64,000 bases of DNA from Kitasatospora xanthocidica. Its GTDB lineage: Bacteria; Actinomycetota; Actinomycetes; Streptomycetales; Streptomycetaceae. A model generated the notes under the pieces. It was not told where the DNA came from and did no database searches. It was given only the letters and a program-made list of their open reading frames with translations. The DNA lies in NCBI RefSeq assembly GCF_014656195.1, contig NZ_BNBY01000018.1, forward strand, positions 112,022 through 176,021, written 5' to 3'. Shown piece by piece: positions 33,009 to 41,515 of this stretch. Both the position numbers and the translations under genes were made by a program. Position 1 is the stretch's first letter; each line of letters begins with the position of its first letter.

Positions 33009-35356
33009 CCACCGCGCCCGAAGAGCACCCGCACCGCCGCGACCCGTACGCCGGCTTCCCCGGCACCGTCGGCCGCACCTTCCGCGAGTCCACCCCCGCC
33101 TGGCCCCGCCGGGTCCGCCCGCGCGAGGGCGCGCCCAACATCGTCGTCGTCCTGATCGACGACATGGGCTACAGCGACATCGGCCCGTTCGGCGCCGAGA
33201 TCCCCACCCCCACCCTGGACCGCCTCGCCGCCACCGGCGTCCGGCTCGCCAACTACCACACCATGCCGCTCTGCTCCCCCGCCCGGGCGGCCCTGCTCAC
33301 CGGCCTCAACCCGCACCGGGTGGGCTACTCCTTCGTCGCCAACGCCGACCCGGGCTTCCCGGGTTACGGAATGGAGGTCGCCGGGGACATCCCCACCCTC
33401 GCCGAGCTGCTGCACGACGCCGGCTACGCCACGTACGCCGTCGGCAAGTGGCACCTCACCCGCGACTCCGCCTCCAACGCCGCCGACGACCGCGCCAACT
33501 GGCCGCTGCAGAAGGGCTTCGACCAGTACTACGGCGTCCTGGAGGGCCTGACCAGCCTCTTCCACCCGCACCAACTCGTCCGCGACAACAGCCCCCTGGA
33601 CATCGACGAGTTCCCCGACGACTACTACTACACCGACGACATCACCGACCAGGCGATCAAGATGGTCAAGTCGCTGCGCGCCCACGACGCCGACAAGCCC
33701 TTCTTCCTCTACCTCGCCCACAACGCCGTGCACGGCCCGCTGCAGGCCAAGCCCGCGGACCTCGCCCGCCACCGGGGCCGCTACGACGACGGCTGGGACG
33801 AACTGCGCCGCACCCGCTTCGCCCGCCAGCTCGCCGCCGGCCACTTCCCGCCCGGCACCGAGCTGCCCGAGCGCAACTCCGAGGCCGGCTACGAGGTCGG
33901 CCCCTGGGACGAACTCGGCGACGTACAGCAGAAGTTGTACGCCCGCTACATGGAGGTGTACGCGGCGATGGTCGACAACGTCGACCAGAACCTCGGCCGG
34001 CTCACCGACACCCTGGCCGCGCTCGGCGAACTCGACAACACCCTCATCGTGTTCACCAGCGACAACGGCGGCACCGGCGAGGGCGGCGCCGAGGGCACCC
34101 GCAGCTACTTCAGCCGCTTCGTCCACCACCCGAACCTCCCGGCCGACTGGACCCCGGACGTCCAGCGCGAGATCGACCTCATCGGCGGCCCGCAGAGCCT
34201 GGTCCACTACCCGCGCGGCTGGGGCATGGCCTCCAACACCCCCTTCCGCCTCTACAAGGGCCAGACCTACGCGGGCGGCGTCCGCGTCCCCTTCGTGCTC
34301 TCCTGGCCCGCCGGCCTGCCGCGCGCCGAGGGCGACAGCGGAGTCCGCGCCCAGTACCAGTACGTCACCGACATCCTCCCCACCCTGCTCGAACTCGCCG
34401 GCGTGGAACGGCCGTCGGAGCGCCGGGAGCGCCCCGTCCAGGAACTCGACGGCATCAGCTTCGCCTCCGTACTGCGCGACGGCGCCGCCCCCGGCACCCA
34501 CCACGAGCAGTACTGCGAAATGACCGGCAACCGCAGCTACTACCGCGACGGCTGGAAGCTGGTCACCCTGCACCGCCCCGGCACCGCGTACGACGACGGC
34601 GAGTGGGCGCTGTACGACGTGCGCACCGACCCGACCGAGATCCACGACGTCGCCGCCGAACACCCCGAGCTGGTCAAGGAGTTGTCCGCCGCCTGGGAGG
34701 ACGCCGCCTGGCGCAACGGCGTCTTCCCGCTCGCCGACGGCAGCGGCGCCCTCGCCCTGCGCGGCCCCGAGGCGGAGCGGCTGCGCCGCCCGGTCACCCT
34801 GCTGCCCGGCACCCCCGAGCTGGAGCGCTACCGCTCCTCCCGGCTGATCTCCTTCCGTTCCTTCACCGTCGAGGTCGCGCTCGACGGCTACCGGGCGGGC
34901 GACCAGGGCGTCCTGGTCTCGCACGGCGACCAGGGCGGCGGCTACAGCCTCTACGTCGAGGACGGCCGGCTGCGCCTCGCCTACAACCAGTACGGCGAAC
35001 TGCTGGAGGCCGACGGCGGCCCGGTACCGCCCGGTGCCACGCTGGTCACCCTGGCGGCCACGGCGGTCGCCGACCTCAAGTGGGAGTTCCGGCTGCTCGT
35101 CGACGGCGCCGAGGCCCCGGACCGGGGCGGCCGGCTCGGCCCGGTCCACCAGCTGATCGGCATGGCGCCGTTCCAGGGCATCAGCGTCGGCATCGACCGC
35201 AAGTCCCCGGTGTCCTGGCCGGTCCACCAGCGCCACCGCGCCTTCCGCTACGCCGGCGCGCTGCGCTCCGTCACCTACCTGCCCGGCGAGCCGGCGCCGT
35301 ACGACCCGGAGACGGTCGCCCGGGCGCTGCGCGAGGCGGCGGCCGCCTTCGAGTAG
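33005..35356 (+). CDS. Arylsulfatase-type sulfatase, formylglycine-dependent
   Basis: 783 aa hydrolase of sulfate esters. Metal-binding NIVVVLIDDMGYSDIG (residues 45-60) is followed by CSPAR at 90-94, where C90 would be converted to formylglycine. KWHL and HNAVHGPLQAK supply further active-site residues. The final 160 residues form a beta-rich C-terminal domain as in large PAS-type arylsulfatases. No Sec or Tat signal is visible, so it probably acts in the cytoplasm on imported ester. The ATG overlaps the ATPase stop, binding it to the importer. It needs a formylglycine-generating enzyme encoded elsewhere. Confidence 0.94.
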   Translation: MTTAPEEHPHRRDPYAGFPGTVGRTFRESTPAWPRRVRPREGAPNIVVVLIDDMGYSDIGPFGAEIPTPTLDRLAATGVRLANYHTMPLCSPARAALLTGLNPHRVGYSFVANADPGFPGYGMEVAGDIPTLAELLHDAGYATYAVGKWHLTRDSASNAADDRANWPLQKGFDQYYGVLEGLTSLFHPHQLVRDNSPLDIDEFPDDYYYTDDITDQAIKMVKSLRAHDADKPFFLYLAHNAVHGPLQAKPADLARHRGRYDDGWDELRRTRFARQLAAGHFPPGTELPERNSEAGYEVGPWDELGDVQQKLYARYMEVYAAMVDNVDQNLGRLTDTLAALGELDNTLIVFTSDNGGTGEGGAEGTRSYFSRFVHHPNLPADWTPDVQREIDLIGGPQSLVHYPRGWGMASNTPFRLYKGQTYAGGVRVPFVLSWPAGLPRAEGDSGVRAQYQYVTDILPTLLELAGVERPSERRERPVQELDGISFASVLRDGAAPGTHHEQYCEMTGNRSYYRDGWKLVTLHRPGTAYDDGEWALYDVRTDPTEIHDVAAEHPELVKELSAAWEDAAWRNGVFPLADGSGALALRGPEAERLRRPVTLLPGTPELERYRSSRLISFRSFTVEVALDGYRAGDQGVLVSHGDQGGGYSLYVEDGRLRLAYNQYGELLEADGGPVPPGATLVTLAATAVADLKWEFRLLVDGAEAPDRGGRLGPVHQLIGMAPFQGISVGIDRKSPVSWPVHQRHRAFRYAGALRSVTYLPGEPAPYDPETVARALREAAAAFE

Positions 35357-35472
35357 GCCCCGGGGCCGGCGGACCTCCGGCGGTGCTCCCCGTTCCGCCC
35401 ACCGGGAACCCCCGCCCGGGTTACCCTCGTCCGGCGCGGCGACGGCCGCGCGACCGACCGAAGGGGGAACGG

Positions 35473-36126
35473 GTGATCGGGGAGCTGCTGCCGGACGTCG
35501 TGGCGACCGAGGTGGCGTACGACGACCCGCCGGAGGCCCGGCTGGAGCCGGCCGAGGAGGCGGTGCTGGCCCGGGCCGTCGACAAGCGGCGCCGCGAGTT
35601 CACCACCGTCCGCCACTGCGCCCGGGCCGCCCTGGCCCGGCTCGGCGTGCCCTACCGCCCGCTCGTGCCGGGCCTGCGCGGCGCGCCGAGCTGGCCGGAC
35701 GGCGTGGTGGGCAGCCTCACCCACTGCGACGGCTTCCGCGCCGCCGCCGTGGCCCGGGCCGGCACCCTCGCCTCCGTGGGCATCGACGCCGAGCCGGCGC
35801 TGCCGCTGCCGGAGGGCGTCCTGGACGTCGTCGCGCTGCCCGTCGAGCGGAAGCGGCTCGCCGACCTGGCCGGCGAGCACCCGGACACCCCGTGGGACCG
35901 CATGCTGTTCAGCGCCAAGGAGTCGGTGTACAAGGCGTGGTTCCCGCTGACCGGGCTGTTCCTGGAGTTCAGCGAGGCCGAGCTGGACCTCTCCCCGGAC
36001 GGCACCTTCACCGCCCGCCTGCTGGTCCCCGGCCCGGTGGTCGGCGGGCGCCGGCTCGACGGCTTCGAGGGCCGCTGGACTGTCCGGGACGGGCTGCTCG
36101 CCACCGCGATCGCCGTGGCGCCGTAG
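35473..36126 (+). CDS. 4'-phosphopantetheinyl transferase (EntD/Sfp superfamily)
   Basis: 217 aa enzyme that loads the CoA phosphopantetheine arm onto carrier proteins of fatty acid, polyketide or nonribosomal peptide synthases. Motifs: GSLTHCDGFRAAAVA, VGIDAEP with the magnesium Asp/Glu, and FSAKESVYKAWFP with the W/K-E-x-x-x-K core. GTG 35473 has AAGGGGGAAC in front. It stands alone 116 bp after the sulfatase. Only one carrier-protein-related gene is in the window (the condensation protein at 51276), so it may serve clusters elsewhere. Confidence 0.92.
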   Translation: MIGELLPDVVATEVAYDDPPEARLEPAEEAVLARAVDKRRREFTTVRHCARAALARLGVPYRPLVPGLRGAPSWPDGVVGSLTHCDGFRAAAVARAGTLASVGIDAEPALPLPEGVLDVVALPVERKRLADLAGEHPDTPWDRMLFSAKESVYKAWFPLTGLFLEFSEAELDLSPDGTFTARLLVPGPVVGGRRLDGFEGRWTVRDGLLATAIAVAP

Positions 36127-36206
36127 CCGACGTGGCTGCTGCGGCCGCTCCCGCGCCCACCGGCGCCGCCTCCGGCCGTTCACCTGACGGGCATATCCTC
36201 GACCCC

Positions 36207-36590
36207 GTGACGGTGACTTACGTGATCGACGGCAGCAGGGTCGGCTCCCTGGAGGAGTTCTGGGACGTCGTCGGGCGGGAGATCGGCGCCGACGGCTACT
36301 TCGGACGCAACCTCGACGCCTTCGCCGACTGCCTGCGCGGCGGCTACGGCACGCCCGACGACGGGGACTGGGTCATCGAGTGGCGCGACCACGAGGCGTC
36401 CCGCCGCGCCCTCGGCTACCCGGAGACGGTCCGCCAGCTGGAGCTGCGACTGGGCCGCTGCCACCCCACCAACCGGGAGCGGGTCGCCGCCGAGCTGGCC
36501 GCCGCCCGGGCGGGCAAGGGGCCGACGGTCTTCGACTGGCTGGTGCGGATCATCGAGGAGGAGCACCCGGGCGGCCTCCGGCTCGCCTGA
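36207..36590 (+). CDS. Barstar-family ribonuclease-inhibitor-like protein
   Basis: 127 aa. The barstar fold is indicated by YVIDGSRVGSLEEFWDVVGR and YFGRNLDAFADCLRGG (the Y-G-x-N-L-D-A-x-x-D pattern). It would bind and inhibit a barnase-like nuclease, but no nuclease toxin gene is adjacent. GTG 36207 lacks a Shine-Dalgarno, while TATCCT (36194-36199) is 7 nt upstream, so the mRNA is probably leaderless. A second in-frame GTG two codons later is possible. Confidence 0.83.
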   Translation: MTVTYVIDGSRVGSLEEFWDVVGREIGADGYFGRNLDAFADCLRGGYGTPDDGDWVIEWRDHEASRRALGYPETVRQLELRLGRCHPTNRERVAAELAAARAGKGPTVFDWLVRIIEEEHPGGLRLA

Positions 36591-36604
36591 GCGCGCCCGG
36601 CCCT

Positions 36605-36635
36605 GCCCCTGCCCACTGCCCCACGGGGCAGGGGC
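36605..36635. terminator. Convergent terminator between barstar and deacetylase genes
   Basis: GCCCCTGCC (36605-36613) pairs with GGCAGGGGC (36627-36635); an alternative inner stem CTGCCCC/GGGGCAG is also possible. It lies between two converging genes and touches the deacetylase stop. Confidence 0.6.
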
Positions 36636-37588
36636 TACAGCACGTCCGAGAGCCGGACGAAGCGCCGCCCCGCCGCCAGCATCCCCGGCACCGCCGCGGC
36701 CACCCCGGCGGCGGTGCCGCCGCCGGGGTGGTTCAGGTGGCCGATGACGATCGCGCCCGGCGCCGCCGAGCCGACCTCCCGCCGCACCTCGGAGGCGCCG
36801 AGCGTGGCGCCGCCGTCCCCGTTGACGCTGAAGCCCGCCACCCGTTCGCCCAGGTCGGCGACCACCCGGGTGGCGACGTCGTCGTAGTGCGCGGTGCCGG
36901 AGCGGAAGAACCGGGGCGGGTGCCCGAGCAGCTCGGTGAGCTTCCGCGCGTTGCCGGCCACCTCGTCGTAGACCTCGCCGACGTCGCGGGTGCCGGCGAT
37001 GCCGTAGGCGGCGCGGCCGGTGACCGAGAGCGGGCGGTGGACGGTGCCGTGGTTGCCGATCTCGAACAGCGGGTCGGCGGCGAGCTGCTCGAACTCGTCC
37101 GGGTTGGCGTCGATCCACCGGGCGTTCAGGAAGAGCGTGGCCGGGACGGCGTGCGCCCGCAGGAAGTCGATCAGCGGGGCGTCGTAGCCGTTGCCGCCGG
37201 GGCCCCCGCAGGCGTCGAAGGTGAGCGCCGTCGCGCGTTCGCCCTCGGGCAGCTCGGTGATCACCCCGGCGACCTCCAGCCCCCAGTCGGCCGGGGCCTC
37301 GGCGGCGTACCGTTCGACCACCTCCGCCCGCGTCGGCTCCTTCGCCTTCGCCGGTGCCGCGGTCGGGGCCGGGGTCGGAGCGGGTGAGGGAGCGGCACTG
37401 GGCGTCCCGGTCGCGGTCGGCGCGGCGGCCGCCCCGGATATGCCGGACGGCGTCGCCGCCGCGGAGAGCGGCGACGAGCCCGACGACGAGGCCGAGCCCG
37501 CGAGCGACGTCGACGCCGCCTCGGTCCGGCACCCCGCCAGTACGCCCCCGGCCAGTACCACGAGCAGCGCCCGCCGACTCACCGCCAC
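36635..37588 (-). CDS. Lipoprotein polysaccharide deacetylase-like protein
   Basis: 317 aa, membrane-anchored outside the cell. The lipobox cysteine is C20 (VLAGC), followed by a Ser/Ala/Thr/Pro linker of about 70 residues. The NodB-type domain shows ALTFDACGG (metal Asp) and GNHGTVHRPLS (the H-x-x-x-H metal pair). The usual catalytic TFDDGP is altered to TFDACGG, which marks a divergent subgroup, so activity should not be assumed. GTG 37588 has GGAGG 5 nt upstream, better than TTG at 37600. An A+T-rich patch at 37609-37650 probably holds its promoter. Confidence 0.83.
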   Translation of the reverse strand: MAVSRRALLVVLAGGVLAGCRTEAASTSLAGSASSSGSSPLSAAATPSGISGAAAAPTATGTPSAAPSPAPTPAPTAAPAKAKEPTRAEVVERYAAEAPADWGLEVAGVITELPEGERATALTFDACGGPGGNGYDAPLIDFLRAHAVPATLFLNARWIDANPDEFEQLAADPLFEIGNHGTVHRPLSVTGRAAYGIAGTRDVGEVYDEVAGNARKLTELLGHPPRFFRSGTAHYDDVATRVVADLGERVAGFSVNGDGGATLGASEVRREVGSAAPGAIVIGHLNHPGGGTAAGVAAAVPGMLAAGRRFVRLSDVL

Positions 37589-37791
37589 GCCCGCCTCCAA
37601 CCCATCTGCACTCGAATCAACTGATTACATGACTATGAACCGACCATTCGTCACTCCCCGCAACTCGCCCCCGCCCCCGCTCGGCCCCTCTTCACCGACC
37701 CGCCCCACCCCCGTGGGCCCCGAATCACCCCGGGTTCACTCCCCCGGGTAGGCACGCGAGCGACCCGCCCGCCCCCGAACCGGAGACCTCG

Positions 37792-39426
37792 ATGCCGACC
37801 GAGCCCACCACCCCGCACCCGGCGACCCCGCACCCCGACACCCCGAGCCCCGCCACCCCCGACCCCGCCTCCCCGCGCCCCGCCCGCCGCGACCTGCTCC
37901 GCACCGGCCTGGCCACCGGCGCCGTCACCGCCCTCGGCCTCGCCGCCGGAGCCGCCGGCGCCGGTGAGGCCGTCGCCGCCCCCGCCACGGACCCCGACCG
38001 CACCCTCACCCTCACCGGCCATCTCCCCACCGGCACCGCCGACTTCGTCTACCTCCCGGTCGAAGTCCCCGAGGGCGTCCGCGAGATCGCCGTCTCCTAC
38101 GGCTACGACAAGCCCCCGGTCCCGGCCGGCACCCCCGGCAACTCCTGCGACATCGGCATCTTCGACGAGCGCGGCACCGACCTCGGCGGGCCCGGCTTCC
38201 GCGGCTGGTCCGGCGGCTTCCGCACCGAGTTCAGCCTCTCCCGCTCGGCCGCGACCCCCGGCTACCTCCCCGGCCCGGTCGACCCCGGCACCTGGCACAT
38301 CGTGCTGGGCCCGTACCAGATCGCCCCGCAGGGCCTGGACTACCACGTCGAGGTCACCCTGCGGTTCGGCGCGCCCGGGCCGCAGTTCACCCCGCACTAC
38401 CCGGCGGAGCGGGCCCGCGGCCGCGGCCGGGCCTGGTACCGGGGCGACTGCCACCTGCACACCGTGCACTCCGACGGGCGGCGCCGGCCCGAGGAGGTCG
38501 CGGCCGGCGCCCGCGCGGCCGGCCTCGACTTCATCGTCTCCACCGACCACAACACCAGCTCCTCGCACGCCGTCTGGGGCCCGCTGGCCGGCCCGGACCT
38601 GCTGATCGTCCCGGGCGAGGAGATCACCACCCGCAACGGCCACTGGCTCGCCCTCGGCCTGGAGGGCGGCCAGTTCGTCGACTGGCGCTACCGCTCGCGC
38701 GACGAGGAGTTCCCGCGGTTCGTCCGCCAGGTCCACCGCTCCGGCGGCCTGGTGGTGCCCGCGCACCCGTACTGCCCGTACGTCGCCTGCCAGTGGAAGT
38801 TCGGCTACGACCAGGCCGACGCGGTCGAGGTGTGGAACGGCCCCTGGACGTACGACGACGAGTCCGCCGTCGACACCTGGGACGGCCGGCTCGCCGTCGC
38901 CCTGCGCGAGGGCCGCTCCTGGCTGCCCGCCATGGGCAACAGCGACGCGCACAGCGAGCCGCAGGTGATCGGCTCCCCGCACAACGTGGTGCTGGCCGAG
39001 GACCTCACCCGGGACGCGGTCCTCGACGGGCTGCGCGACGGGCGCAGCTGGCTCGCCGAGTCCAGCGCGGTCCGGCTGGAGTTCACCGTCACCGGGCACG
39101 GTCGGCAGGCGGGCATCGGCGAGGAGCTGACCGTCCCGGCCGACGCGCCGCTGGACGTCCGGCTCGACGTCTCCGGGGTGCCCGGCGGCACCGTCCGGCT
39201 GATCACCGACGAGGGGCAGATGCACCAGGAGTCCCTGCCCGCCGGCGGCTCCGGCACGGTGGTGTGGCGCACCACCGCCTCGCTCGCCGCGTACGTCCGG
39301 GCCGAGGTCCGCCACCCGAAGCCGGACGGCACCCCGGGCAAGGGCAACGCGATGGGCCCGGACCTGCCCTGGGGGCCGATGGCGGCACTGACCAATCCGA
39401 TCGTCCTGCGCACCGAGGAGCACTGA
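37792..39426 (+). CDS. Tat-exported PHP-domain phosphoesterase (CehA/McbA-like)
   Basis: 544 aa. Pro/Thr-rich N-terminus, then the twin-arginine signal ARRDLLRTGLATG (about 31-43). A beta-sandwich occupies about 65-205. The PHP metallohydrolase domain starts at YRGDCHLHTVHSDGRRRPEE (D219, H221, H223), with further metal ligands in STDHNT, PGEEITTRNGHW and GNSDAHSEP. CehA-type members hydrolyse phosphoesters or carbaryl-like esters. Extracellular location suggests phosphate scavenging or signal turnover. It is monocistronic, with 255 bp to the next gene, in which no clear element is seen. Confidence 0.88.
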   Translation: MPTEPTTPHPATPHPDTPSPATPDPASPRPARRDLLRTGLATGAVTALGLAAGAAGAGEAVAAPATDPDRTLTLTGHLPTGTADFVYLPVEVPEGVREIAVSYGYDKPPVPAGTPGNSCDIGIFDERGTDLGGPGFRGWSGGFRTEFSLSRSAATPGYLPGPVDPGTWHIVLGPYQIAPQGLDYHVEVTLRFGAPGPQFTPHYPAERARGRGRAWYRGDCHLHTVHSDGRRRPEEVAAGARAAGLDFIVSTDHNTSSSHAVWGPLAGPDLLIVPGEEITTRNGHWLALGLEGGQFVDWRYRSRDEEFPRFVRQVHRSGGLVVPAHPYCPYVACQWKFGYDQADAVEVWNGPWTYDDESAVDTWDGRLAVALREGRSWLPAMGNSDAHSEPQVIGSPHNVVLAEDLTRDAVLDGLRDGRSWLAESSAVRLEFTVTGHGRQAGIGEELTVPADAPLDVRLDVSGVPGGTVRLITDEGQMHQESLPAGGSGTVVWRTTASLAAYVRAEVRHPKPDGTPGKGNAMGPDLPWGPMAALTNPIVLRTEEH

Positions 39427-39681
39427 ACCGGCCCCGCCCGCGGCCACCGGCCGGTCACCGAACGCTCACCGCGAGGTCACCGGCCGGTTCCGGCGACCCG
39501 TCCGCGCACCGGGTGGGGGACGACTCGGGGCACCCGTTTGGACTAGGTTGATCCCCGAAGCGCATCAGTCGTAGGGACGAGGCGGTCGGCTGTCCGGATC
39601 TGTGCCGACCAGCCCCTTCGCACTCCGACCGTCTCGCCCCGGCTACCCCACCGTCCCCGGCCCGCGAAGGGATCCGCAGCT

Positions 39682-40176
39682 GTGAACCGTACGACCGTAG
39701 GTGGGCCGGAGCTCGGGGGCGGCCGGGGCGCCGGGGGCGTCCTCGTCCTCGTCGACCCTTCCGGGGCCGGGAACAGCCCGGTCGCGGAGCTGCTCGCCCG
39801 GGAGCTGAACCCGAGCGTCCACCTGCGGACGGACGACTTCCTGCGGGTCATCCGCAGCGGCCAGCTCCCGCCCCACCTGCCGGAGGCCGGCCGCCAGAAC
39901 GCCACCGCGCTGGCCGCCGCCGCCCAGGCCGCCTTCGCCTACGCCACCCGCGGCTACCAGGTCGTCGTGGAGTCCCCGGCCGTGCCGGCCGCGCTCGACA
40001 CCTTCCGCCGCGAGAGCCGCGCCACCGGCGCCGCGCTCCACTACGTCGTCCTCCAGGCCGACCCGGCCGCTTCGGACGCCTCCCACACGCTCGACACCAG
40101 CGGCCTCACCGTCGAGACCACCGCCAAGACCGTCCTCACCGCGCTCACCCGCCGCACCCACCTCCTCGGCTGGTAG
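39682..40176 (+). CDS. Decayed P-loop kinase (zeta-toxin-like), Walker A Lys replaced
   Basis: 164 aa. It begins like an AAA/zeta-type small-molecule kinase: VLVLVDPSGAGNSPVAELLA, then VHLRTDDFLRVIRSGQLPPH. The Walker A lysine is Asn31 (G-A-G-N-S). After LHYVVLQADPAASDASHTLD the chain goes straight to a C-terminal TSGLTVETTAKTVL, so the lid region with its substrate and ATP arginines, expected between them in this family, seems deleted. GTG 39682 has GAAGGGA upstream, so it may still be translated. Catalysis is unlikely. The comparison rests on my memory of intact homologues. Confidence 0.7.
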   Translation: MNRTTVGGPELGGGRGAGGVLVLVDPSGAGNSPVAELLARELNPSVHLRTDDFLRVIRSGQLPPHLPEAGRQNATALAAAAQAAFAYATRGYQVVVESPAVPAALDTFRRESRATGAALHYVVLQADPAASDASHTLDTSGLTVETTAKTVLTALTRRTHLLGW

Positions 40177-40185
40177 CCCGTCGGG

Positions 40186-40698
40186 TCAGGCCCCCACCAC
40201 GCCGTCGATCGCCTCGCGCAGGAAGTCGGCGTGCCCGTTGTGGCGGGCGTACTCGTGGATCAGGTGCAGCATCACCAGCCGCAGGGACACGTCGGCCTCC
40301 CAGCGGGCCTGGTAGCCGGTGACGTCGAGGCTCTCGGCGGCGAGCTCGATGCGGCGGGAGCGCTCGACCTCGGTCTGCCAGGCGGCGAAGGCCTCGGCCC
40401 GGGTGCTGCCGGCGTCGTCGTACGCCACCTGGTAGTCGCCCTCGGCGGACCAGACCAGCGGGACGGACTCCCCGTCGATCACCCGGCGGAACCAGGTCCG
40501 CTCCACCTCCGCCATGTGCCGGACCAGCCCGAGCAGGGACAGGGTGGACGGCGGGCTGGAACGCTGCCGCAGCTGCTCGTCGCTCAGGCCCTCGCACTTC
40601 ATCGCGAGGGTCGCCCGGTGGAAGTCCAGGAAGCCGCGCAGCATCTCGCGCTCGCCGCCGGTCAGCGGCGGGGCGGGGCGTTCGTCGGGGGTGTTCAT
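40186..40698 (-). CDS. DinB/DUF664 family protein
   Basis: 170 aa four-helix-bundle protein of the DinB-like superfamily, which in actinobacteria includes mycothiol-dependent enzymes. It has STLSLLGLVRHMAEVERTWF (metal His) and the C-terminal LHLIHEYARHNGHADFLREA with two more histidines, the complete metal triad. ATG 40698 is preferred because GAGGAGAGCG precedes it. It converges on the kinase-like gene (10 bp apart). The upstream gap 40699-40877 contains repeats of GTCTCGTCAG at 40714-40780. Confidence 0.85.
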   Translation of the reverse strand: MNTPDERPAPPLTGGEREMLRGFLDFHRATLAMKCEGLSDEQLRQRSSPPSTLSLLGLVRHMAEVERTWFRRVIDGESVPLVWSAEGDYQVAYDDAGSTRAEAFAAWQTEVERSRRIELAAESLDVTGYQARWEADVSLRLVMLHLIHEYARHNGHADFLREAIDGVVGA

Positions 40699-40877
40699 CG
40701 CTCTCCTCGGGGTGTTCGTCACGGTCTCGTCAGGTCTCGTCAGCAGATCTCGCCGGCCTGCATCGGATCTCGTCAGGTCTCGGGATCCTCGCGGACTGTA
40801 GCGAACCGGCCGCCCCGCCCGGCGGTGATTTTTCTCCCGGACTTCCTCCCGGGTCTCCCTCCCGATCGTCCCCCGGC

Positions 40878-40904
40878 TGTCACAGCCGCCCGCCCTCCGG
40901 TGTC
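40878..40904 (+). promoter_or_regulatory. ECF41-type promoter of the CMD-sigma operon
   Basis: TGTCACA (40878-40884), exactly 16 nt, then TGTC (40901-40904). The described ECF41 target signature is TGTCACA-N16-CGTC upstream of the partner COE gene; only the first base of the -10 differs. It lies 38 bp before the CMD gene, which marks it as the autoregulated target. Confidence 0.78.
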
Positions 40905-40942
40905 TTCATGTCCGAACGGACCACCACACGAGGAGGACCCCC

Positions 40943-41515
40943 ATGGCACTCCGCCTGCCCAAGGCCCAGCTGCCCGCCGAGCTCAGCGAGTCCATGATCG
41001 CGGCGTTCGGCGCCGTCTTCGAGCCCACCGAGGTGATCTGGCACAACCCCGGGGTCGCCACCGCGAACACGGAGTTCGCCGGCCGGATCGCCGCCTGGGA
41101 CGCGCTCGACGACAGCCTCAAGTCCTACGCCCACATGGCCGTGGCCGCACTGGTCGGCTGCAGCTGGTGCCTGGACATCAACTACTTCCAGGCCCAGCAC
41201 AAGGGCCTGGACCTCGCCAAGGCCAGCCAGGTGCCGAACTGGCGCGCCTCGGAGCTGTTCACGCCGCTGGAGCGGGACGTGATGGCGTACGCCGAGGCCG
41301 TGTCCGTCACGCCGCCGACCGTCACCGACGAGCAGTACGGGGACCTGCTCGACGTCCTCGGAGCGGCGGCGATGGTCGAACTCACCGCCTACGTCGCCTT
41401 CGTCAACATGGCCGCCCGGAACAACATCGCCAACGGCGTCTCCTCCCAGGGGTTCTCCGAGTCCTGCGAGATCCCGCTGGCCGCGCGCCCCGCCACCGGG
41501 GTGCGGCCGGCATGA
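40943..41515 (+). CDS. Carboxymuconolactone decarboxylase/AhpD-like protein, ECF41 partner
   Basis: 190 aa helical protein with the redox CxxC C73-S-W-C76 in VGCSWCLDINYF, the AhpD-type active site. CMD-family genes are the most common COE partners next to ECF41 sigma factors. AGGAG is well placed before ATG. The stop overlaps the sigma gene start (ATGA). It probably acts as a peroxidase or disulfide reductase, but the substrate of ECF41-linked CMD proteins is not known. Confidence 0.9.
   Translation: MALRLPKAQLPAELSESMIAAFGAVFEPTEVIWHNPGVATANTEFAGRIAAWDALDDSLKSYAHMAVAALVGCSWCLDINYFQAQHKGLDLAKASQVPNWRASELFTPLERDVMAYAEAVSVTPPTVTDEQYGDLLDVLGAAAMVELTAYVAFVNMAARNNIANGVSSQGFSESCEIPLAARPATGVRPA

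Noticed and set aside
31235..35236. 1333-codon minus-strand frame opposite the ATPase and sulfatase
   Set aside because: No recognisable domains; both plus-strand genes have complete catalytic motifs and coupled starts.
40711..40785. Repeated GTCTCGTCAG-like units, considered as a CRISPR-like or operator array
   Set aside because: Units are short, irregular and without spacers of constant length; best seen as local slippage in a gap.
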